The notes under the pieces: generated by a model
Databases searched by the model: none
Seen by the model: only the letters and a program-made list of their open reading frames with translations
What the model was told of the DNA's origin: nothing
Shown here: in pieces, positions 56,661 to 64,000 of the stretch
Position numbering within the stretch: position 1 is the stretch's first letter
Layout of the letters: each line of letters opens with the position of its first letter
Translations under genes and position numbers: made by a program
NCBI GenBank assembly: GCA_047495785.1
Contig: JBLDXI010000032.1
Location: forward strand, 1,674,001 to 1,738,000
DNA: 64,000 nucleotides
Reading direction: 5' to 3'
DNA from: Lepidodermella squamata
Lineage: Eukaryota; Gastrotricha

Positions 56661-58845
56661 TCACAACACCGGACACTTTTTACGAGGATTCATCGGTGAA
56701 CCTACAGGGCATTTGAACACCCTAGCGAATTCCTCACTCTGAGCCAACGGGCCGTGTAACCGAAACCGCGGATGCGAGTGCGAACTGTCAAATTCTTTCG
56801 GCTGTTGTGAAGTACACTTCAAATGGGCATAGGCTAGGAAATACAACCGGTCATCAATGTCTTTAGCTGGTCCCTTTTGAGCCGCAACTTTGCGGTGAAG
56901 TTCAAAGGCGTATTGAAGGCTTAACATATCAGCAATATCCTCAGCAACTGTAGCATTGCTTTTTACACTGAGGCCAAGTCCTTGCCCGAGCTGATAATAA
57001 AAGTCAGCCACACATTGTTTCCTCTCAATCAGGAATTGGTCCGTTAATAGCGACCTCGGCCGAACGCGGCAATCGAAGGAATGAGCGAGTTCGTGGAATA
57101 TCAGAGTCATTATCGTGCCGTACTTAACTGGCTGCGGGTAGGTAACGTCGAACCAGGGTGCCATGACGATAGGAAGCAAAAGGGCCATCTTCCTTTCAGT
57201 AGGTTCCTCGTAAAACGCGTTGATAGTTAGAGCTGGGTAAGTTGGCTCTGTGCCAAAGTACAAGAACCGTAATCTTGCTCCTAAGGCAAAATTCTTGGCT
57301 TGAATATGATTTCTAACAAAACTACCCGGGGTAATCTCAAGACTTCTGTGATAACCATCCAAAGCCGTTTCGTTAAGCACCCAACCTGATGGCCATACCT
57401 CGAAATCTAAGGATGTTAGTTCAGATTCAAGGTATTCCTTAGCAGGGTCACTGAGCCGTTTTGACGTAGAAATCTTTTGGCGCAGTAGGGCTAAAGCTCC
57501 CTGGTACATTCTCGATAGCTCTCGAGCTGCTTCGTCGTTGAAGTAAGCTCGGCGATGGATTGACGCAACTGCGATAGGCATAACCTCCGTCAACTCGTGA
57601 AGGCATGATTTCGCAGTTTTATCCTCTTCGATAAGCCATTTGTCGTTTAGCGCTCTGAAGACCAAGTAATTCTGCAGGGCTCTTCGGCCATCTTGTGTGT
57701 GCAAATGCTCATTCACTACCTTACACATCGCTGTAAGGTAGCTGCAAAATACAGGCTCAGTTTTGACCGAAACCATGCGTAGATCGAAGCCTATACTGGC
57801 CTTGAAAGCGTCACCTAACGATGTCCAATTCAACAATGGACAGCATTTGCTGAAGTCTAAGAATCGCACCTCCCTTGCTGAGGATACTTCAGGCTCGACG
57901 TAAGCTCGATCAAGCTGGCTTTGCAGCAACTCAACCCCTTCAATGATCCCGCCCTCGGATGTGGAGTTTAGCATGTTAAGTATTGCTTTCATTGTAGAGC
58001 GGTTCATTTTGTATCCAGCTCTGACCAGTGCTCCAGGCTTGCTGTTATGCCCATCTGAAGATTGAACTGATATCAAATGGTTGTAGGAGTACTTGGTTAG
58101 TTTTTCGAGACTTGACTGCAGAGATAACAAGTCTTTAATCGCATCCGAGTAGAATCCGCCCAGATCATCGATCACTGACTTCATGTAATCCAGCTCTTCA
58201 CCAGTGGCTGAAGATCCCATTCGCAAGCAGCTATCAAAGTAGTCTTTAACCTTCCGCTCACTCTCCCATTCAAAATTTGAGCTATCATCTAGGGATAGGG
58301 ATAGGGATGTTGAATTTGGTGCTTTAAGGTGGGTTGAAAGCTTACTGAGCAACGTAAGGAAAGACTCTTTAGCGACTTCAGTACTCTCTTCGACAGCATC
58401 AGGAAATCTTCCATTGTCATACTTGCCACATGCGTAGTTGTAGAAATCTTCGCAAGGATCAGCAGTAGGATCAGCGGAATCGAAAATACGCTCAATATGC
58501 GTGGTGCAATCGTCCTCTTGGCAATTTGCCAAAACTGAGTCTCTTATTTTGTCGAACTGTAGGTGCTTTTGGTAGTTTTTCTCAGCTGTGTGACTTATCA
58601 GCCAAATCACTGAGATCCCAGCTGCTAGAATGATTAACGTAATAACAGTTACAATGACCACACAGCCGACTGAAAATTAACTGCAGGTATAAAAGGAGGG
58701 TTCTAGTTTAAAAATCTTCCTCACCCGACCAGCTGCTTTTTGTGGCTCTGTTCGTTTTGCATTTCGCCCGTGACCGCCGGTTATTCGCGACGACCAACTC
58801 TTCGGCAACTTCCTCACGAGCTGCTGAATGAGATCGCGTATTCAT
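56661..58845 (-). CDS. M13 peptidase family protein 5 (neprilysin/ECE-like)
   Basis: Model: exons 58725-58845, 58346-58669 and 56661-58288, 690 residues. The 57-nt second intron (58289-58345) is open and a multiple of three, but its place and phase match introns in M13 genes 1, 2, 6 and 7; without splicing the protein gains 19 residues. Cytosolic MNTRSHSAAREEV is followed by a membrane segment (VVIVTVITLIILAAGISVIW), DPCEDFYNYACGKY, HELAH (57081-57095), EDIAD, the NAFY substrate motif, and the canonical C-terminus CPVGSPMNPRKKCPVL. It is the most neprilysin-like member and is predicted active. Two further in-frame ATG-type starts lie upstream (to 58944); the one nearest the charged tail was chosen. 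Confidence 0.85.
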
Positions 58846-59644
58846 CTCACGGGCACGCTGTTGACCATTTACTACAGCAACAACCCAAGCACACATAAAC
58901 GCCCTAAAATATTGTTGTTTTAGCTTACGCCCTTGAGATACCAAGCAGTTGATAAACCCCCAGCCTACACTATTACCAATGTTTCTCGGTATATCGCTTG
59001 ATAAAGTTCTGGATAAGAGACTTTGTAATAATGTTCTGCGAACTAATTACAGATTGCGAAATCGGTCCTGACTCAGACAAATGCGTAAATTTCGGCTAAT
59101 GAGAACCAGATTAAAAAAGAATGATGCATCTTAAGGTTAAGGGTCTGATGAAAACATTTTTTATTAATTTTAAATATAAAATTACAACCGTTTTGAAGAG
59201 CATGCTCCCCTGAGTGTAGTTATCTATGATATATATGCCGTATCGTATGAAGCAACCAGTCCCAAAAGACAATTGAGATAACTCATTTGGCAATTGCCCT
59301 TTGATTGGGCCAATTTAATAAACTTTGGAATACTTGTTTCCCATTGAGATATATACCAGTGAGTAATAAGCTCGTGAAAAAAAATAAACTGATGCTGAAG
59401 ATACATCTGGTCCAATACCATTTAGACAAGAAATAATCTTTGATTCTTAAGTGGGGTATGAATTTTCCCTGTCTTGCGATGTACTCATTTCCTTCTTTCA
59501 TGAAGGACTGCTCTTTATCGCAGTGCTACTGGTTTTATCGCAAAAGTACTAATGACAGTGGAAAAAAACAAAGATAACAATTGATAGTAATTAGCTCCAC
59601 ATCCAAGCGAGCAGATTGTAAAACGCGAGCAGACTTGCGTCGTA
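58846..59644. other. Spacer between divergent M13-5 and M13-6
   Basis: About 800 bp that should contain both promoters. On the minus strand at 59283-59501 a 72-residue frame has basic residues then a membrane-like stretch (CIFSISLFFFTSLLLTGIYL), reminiscent of the cytosolic-plus-membrane start of these M13 proteins. No M13 ectodomain follows, so at most it is a relic. Confidence 0.4.
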
Positions 59645-62067
59645 ATGGCTGACGCGGACGAACCCTTCCTCGAGCACAGGCTCTATCTCACAGGAAAGGC
59701 CTACCCGAAATCAACAAGTATGAAGCAGCAAATTACAAATTTATTAGGAATCACGAACGTTTCCTTTCAGAGAATCGCGTGGTTATCGTCTCCTTCATTA
59801 TCTTCGGCATTGTCGCTGCGTTGGTTGCCAGTTTGTTTCTGATAGCCTTTTTCTTGGGAATAGTCAATACAGAACTGAGCGCTCATAATTCACTACTCCT
59901 ACTACCTAAGGAATCATTAGATAGGATATGCCAATACGAAGGCTGCTCGAAACATCTGCAAGAAAGAGTGCTCGCAAACGTCAACTTCTCCGTCGATCCC
60001 TGCGACAACTTCTACGAATTCGCATGTGGCAAATTCCCATCACGAGACAGCGAATTCATATGCGAAAACGAACCATGGGATGGGCAAAATAGATTCTCAG
60101 CAAAGTCGGTATTTCTGCAAATTTTAGGTCTGTTGATTGGTTTTATCAGTATTTTCCTTAAATTGCTTCTCTCAGCGAATGATTCCTCGTTAAGATGGGC
60201 TGTCGATCGAAAACTGAGAGACTTCAACGAGGCCTGCGTTAAGGCTGTCACATGGCAAGACAACATGCCGTATCTCAGGTCAATAGTCGACGCTTTGGGA
60301 GGTTTCAATCCTGAAGAACCATTGCCGCTGCAAGATATCGTCGAGAGAAGCCTGGATTTCAGCCACAGCCAAATATTCTCCCTAACTTCTTACACGTTTG
60401 AAATGTTCAACATGCCAGCCGAGGATGCTACTACGGCAGCTGCTCAGCAGGAAAAGGGCGTTGGCCTACACGTGCAGCCAGTGCACTTCAGTGGTAATAA
60501 ATCAAACATGACACTTCGAAATTTCTATGTTCATTTCAATTTATCTCAATATCGAGATTTGCTCATGTCTGCCGTTCGAAATTCAAGTGGCGCACTGGTA
60601 GCAGAGTACCTCCAATGGAGTAAATCAGAGTTTCCGCCCTGGTCAAAGAGAGAAGAATTATTGACGCAACTTGGCGGACTGTCTCGCAATGAATTGGCTG
60701 AAATGGAGCGATTAGAGCGTGACATTGCTGAAGCTCAAACGAACCTCAGGACACAACTTGATTTACAAGAGTTCCATCAATTTTCACCCATACCGAAGTC
60801 ATTATCAGAGTTCCAGTCAGAGTGCTGCTCCATCTTAAACTGGACATCTATCATACACTCATTTGCAGGGAAGATCAACGTGAATGCGGATAATTTCACC
60901 CACTTATGGTCGAGTGAGATAGAATGCAAAAAATTTGCAGCAATTTGCGGTGTCATCCAACAAGAGTTGCTTAGCGAAACAGGTCGTAGAATTCTTCACA
61001 ATTTCATGATTCAGAGAAGCCTCCCTGGTATGGCTTTCAAGTTACCGCCTAGTTGGGACGACATTCCCCTCTCTATGCAAGAAGTTGGCAAGACAGAATG
61101 TATCGACGAGATGTCATCAACTTGGTGGTTTGCGATTTCGTCCCTACTACAGCGAAATACTGTGTCAGATGAGACTATAAGAGACGCGACTGAAATTGCC
61201 CACCAAATTAAAAAGAAATTTCGCGAAAAGATGAATGAATCAAAGCTATTGAACAGCACCGCGAAAGATTGGATGTTGGAGCAGATTGATGCTATAAAAA
61301 TTCTGATTGGTCCACCAAGTTGGGTGATGGTCGAAGCTGCTCTCGAGGCGTACTACGACGACCTAATAGTCAGCAGCTCAAGCCGACTGGCAAATGATCA
61401 CAGCGAATGGAAGTTTAAAATGAAGCATTTATTCCTCCAAAATGAAGATGAGCCCAGCTTTTTCAAAGAAATGAAGCCCCTCGACAAAAACGCTGGTTAC
61501 TTCATGGATAGAAACACTATTGTAGTGTCCCTGCCAATATTAGTCCCGCCGATGTACTATCCCTTTCCGCGGAATGAGACAAACCCACGCTTTATGAATT
61601 ACGAAAGACTAGGCGCGGTTATTGGCCACGAAATCGGTCATATGTTCTTCCGACTAGCTGAGAACGATAATTCTTTCAACGATGCTTTCTTGGGTACAAG
61701 GCAGCAATGTCTAGTTGAATTTTATCAGAACGTAAGCGCCAATCATGGGTGTGGCTCATTGAGTGGCGACACTTTCGACGAAAATTTGGGTGACAACTGC
61801 GGCCTGCAACTCGGCTACCAGGCGTTTCTAGATGAACAAGCTGGTTCCGGGGTCGTCGATTCGGCAGATTTTCATCTCATGGAGAAAATTTTCTTTGTTT
61901 CATATGCTCAAATGTTTTGCAAGGCGAACTTTGTTCTGGCTCCTCAGCACAGCCCGTTGTGGCTGCGTGCTAAAGGGCCTATTGCTAATAGCCCTGATTT
62001 TGCTAGAGTTTTCAATTGCCCCGTCGGTTCAGTGATGAACCCGGCTAAAAAGTGCTTGCTATGGTGA
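59645..62067 (+). CDS. M13 peptidase family protein 6
   Basis: Model: exons 59645-59717, 59771-60127 and 60176-62067, 773 residues; introns of 53 and 48 nt. The second intron is stop-free and a multiple of three, so an unspliced form stays in frame. Cytosolic MADADEPFLEHRLYLTG is followed by a long membrane segment and DPCDNFYEFACGKF. Relative to its neighbours there is an insertion of about 80 residues around the middle (polar, with a charged helical part). HEIGH is at 61627-61641, then ENLGD as third-ligand motif, HSPLWLR, and CPVGSVMNPAKKCLLW. All zinc ligands are present and the terminal Trp is canonical for M13. It is the most divergent member by sequence. Confidence 0.85.
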
Positions 62068-62258
62068 GAAAAATAATACAACAGGAAATGCGTAATGAGT
62101 GTGCACAAATCATCTTTCAACTCGTTTCTTAAGTGTGGGTCGAAAAAGTAACGCTATTTGTAAACAGTCGAATACATGTAACAGAGCTGGAGCGTCTACT
62201 GTATCGATATATAGACAGAATTAGGATAAGACTCGTCTAAGATAATTTTCCATCAGCT

Positions 62259-64000
62259 ATGTCTTGTTTCTCAGGTCAATTCGAGAACTGCGCCATTTTG
62301 AGGTGCACCCTCACGGACGAACAAGGGGAAAGACGTCTTAATTTAAGTAACAAAAAATACAAATTTATTCGTCATTCTCTCAAGTTTTATTTTCTACCAG
62401 GAAAAGCTGTTAAAATCATGCTGACTATCGTTCCAGTGCTAATGCTCGCTGTTATTGCCGTAGCAGCTAGCTTGCCAAGCCGGTCTCACAAGAACAGCTT
62501 TGTTCTGATCTCTGAAAAATCACATTTAACGATTTGCCAAGAAAAAGAATGCGAAAACTATGTTTCACGCGTTTACAGCTCGTTGGACACTTCTGTAGAT
62601 CCATGTGAAAACTTTTACGACTTCGCCTGTCCAAATAATGGGGCGTCCTATTGCTCTGATCAAAACCAACAAACAATCAACGCTAATCAGTTGTTTTTGG
62701 AGATTTTTGGTAGGTTTTGCTCCGAATCGATTTCAAAATTTAAAATCTTTCTGGTAGACAATGCTACGAATCTTGACTGGGAGACGGATAAGAAAGTGCG
62801 GATGGCTTTTGACGCTTGCGTAAACGATAATAAGTCTTTGGACGCCCATCTCCCTTTTATCAAGGTAATCGTTGAAGAAATGGGTGGTTTCGACACAAAA
62901 TTAACAATAGATACCCTCCAACATCGCATCGAACGGCTTCTCGCCTTCAACCAAGACCACATGTTCCGCCTAGCTTTTGACTTCACGCAAAACAACATGG
63001 CTGGGCTTGTTTTGGGCCGAGGTAACAATGAAGAGGATGATCGAATTTTCAAGAAATGGCGGCAGATCTCTGCAAAACTTAACGGCCCTGTTGAAGCAGA
63101 ACTGCAGGATGTAATCAAATTTTCGAACGAGCTCAGAAGTTATGGAGAGCAAAGCAAGTATACCGAAACTGTTTTGAAGGAACTGTCCTTTCATTACGTA
63201 CAAAAATGTTGCGCTCTACTGAGATGGCCGGCGATCATCGATGCATTCATTTCCCACATCAATTACAAAGCAACGAAAATTACGAAAGTCTGGACTAATT
63301 TCTACCAATGCGGGTACTTGAGGAACATGTGCCGGGTTATCGAGGAGACAATTATAACAGAAGAAGGACAGCAAACCATTCAAAACTACCTCGTCTTCAA
63401 GGCGATCGAAGTCGCCGTGCAAATGGATTTCAGTTCTCGGGAAGATACTGGGGAAAGCCGTAAGATCAGTTGCATAGGCGAAGTCGCGGAAATGCTGCCA
63501 TTCGCTGTTGGGTCAATAATGAAACGAAACGCTTTGAATAGCTCGAGGCTCAATGAGCTTAAAGATCTTGCGCTTCATCTCAAGAGCCAATTTTATAATG
63601 AGATCGCCTCATCGCCAAAGTTCAAGCGAACTGAAAAATCACACTTGAAAGACATGCTTGACACCTTGAAAATTGTGATTGGACCTCCGAACTGGACTGT
63701 GGAGCAGCGGCTATTGGACGAATTTCACTCGGATTTTCAAATCAAAACTAAAGATGATTGGTTGGAAGTTCTGTTGGAAGGCCGGAAATTTTACATGAAG
63801 ACATACTTGAGTTACGCCTATTTAAAAGAAAACGCTACTTTTCAGCCGCTTCAAGTGAATGCTAATTACGACCCTGTAACTCATACAATTAGCCTCTCTC
63901 TTCCTTTGGTACTGAAACTGCTCGGAAACCGCGATACAGCTTTTTCAAATGAGTTATTTCCGATATTGTATGGAAAGTTAGGATTCATTGTTGGTCGCAA
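62259..64000 (+). CDS. M13 peptidase family protein 7, partial, His-Glu of the zinc motif apparently lost
   Basis: Exons 62259-62346, 62401-62709 and 62758 to the window end. An in-frame TAA upstream of the ATG supports the start. Both introns (54 and 48 nt) are stop-free multiples of three. After a membrane segment (MLTIVPVLMLAVIAVAAS) come DPCENFYDFACPNNG and the full first half of an M13 ectodomain, then NANY for the substrate motif. At the point where relatives read G-H-E-x-x-H, this gene reads L-G-F-I-V-G-R followed by AA in the next codon (Lys or Asn), codon 63996-63998. If the frame holds, the first His and the catalytic Glu are gone and the protein is a pseudopeptidase. The rest lies outside the window. 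Confidence 0.8.
   Translation, partial: MSCFSGQFENCAILRCTLTDEQGERRLNLSNKKYKFIRHSLKFYFLPGKAVKIMLTIVPVLMLAVIAVAASLPSRSHKNSFVLISEKSHLTICQEKECENYVSRVYSSLDTSVDPCENFYDFACPNNGASYCSDQNQQTINANQLFLEIFGRFCSESISKFKIFLVDNATNLDWETDKKVRMAFDACVNDNKSLDAHLPFIKVIVEEMGGFDTKLTIDTLQHRIERLLAFNQDHMFRLAFDFTQNNMAGLVLGRGNNEEDDRIFKKWRQISAKLNGPVEAELQDVIKFSNELRSYGEQSKYTETVLKELSFHYVQKCCALLRWPAIIDAFISHINYKATKITKVWTNFYQCGYLRNMCRVIEETIITEEGQQTIQNYLVFKAIEVAVQMDFSSREDTGESRKISCIGEVAEMLPFAVGSIMKRNALNSSRLNELKDLALHLKSQFYNEIASSPKFKRTEKSHLKDMLDTLKIVIGPPNWTVEQRLLDEFHSDFQIKTKDDWLEVLLEGRKFYMKTYLSYAYLKENATFQPLQVNANYDPVTHTISLSLPLVLKLLGNRDTAFSNELFPILYGKLGFIVGR

Noticed and set aside
1-64000. tRNA genes, CRISPR arrays, bacterial operons or contamination
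   Set aside because: No cloverleaf with B-box, no spaced direct-repeat array, and intron-bearing animal genes run along the whole window.

Overview
The window is nuclear DNA of an invertebrate animal. The evidence is spliced genes with very short introns (most 48-61 nt, GT-AG with two likely GC-AG), AATAAA signals after stop codons, animal-specific families (M13 neprilysin-like peptidases, astacin-EGF-CUB-kringle-lectin proteins, a ZASP-type PDZ/ZM muscle protein, a GABA-B-like receptor, a G-protein gamma subunit) and abundant eukaryotic DNA transposons. The phylum cannot be fixed from the sequence. All gene models below were spliced by hand, using reading frame and comparison between paralogues inside the window.

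Layout. 1-965: 5' end of a GABA-B-like receptor gene (-). 1239-1848: a GC-rich inverted-repeat element lying just after the stop of the first M13 gene. 1857-9699: M13 genes 1 (-), 2 (+) and 3 (+). 9915-10469: relic of the lectin end of an astacin-like gene. 10457-20549: an element with about 1 kb inverted repeats, whose left arm is split by a complete-looking 6.3 kb CACTA-type transposon (11210-17540). 22067-25333: a second copy of the block 'end of M13-2, M13-3, lectin end', here carrying M13-4. 25203-37616: two tandem 850/853-residue astacin-like genes (-). 37830-43084: an ankyrin-repeat gene (-), an intronless DUF4291 gene (-) and a G-gamma gene (+). 43920-55067: two neighbouring ZM-motif genes (-), one with a PDZ domain. 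56661-64000: M13 genes 5 (-), 6 (+) and 7 (+, cut by the window end).

Two protein systems dominate. The first is a cluster of seven M13 ectopeptidase-like type II membrane proteins plus one relic. They differ in active-site state: four have canonical zinc ligands, two have Asp in place of the third ligand Glu, and one appears to have lost the His-Glu of HExxH. The second is a pair of large secreted proteins with an astacin domain whose three zinc histidines and catalytic Glu are all replaced in both paralogues. Downstream of it come EGF, CUB, kringle, a tandem array of an unrecognised Cys-rich module, and a C-type lectin-like domain. Both sets look like families diversifying extracellular binding while giving up catalysis in some members. 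That is inference from motif loss and has not been tested.
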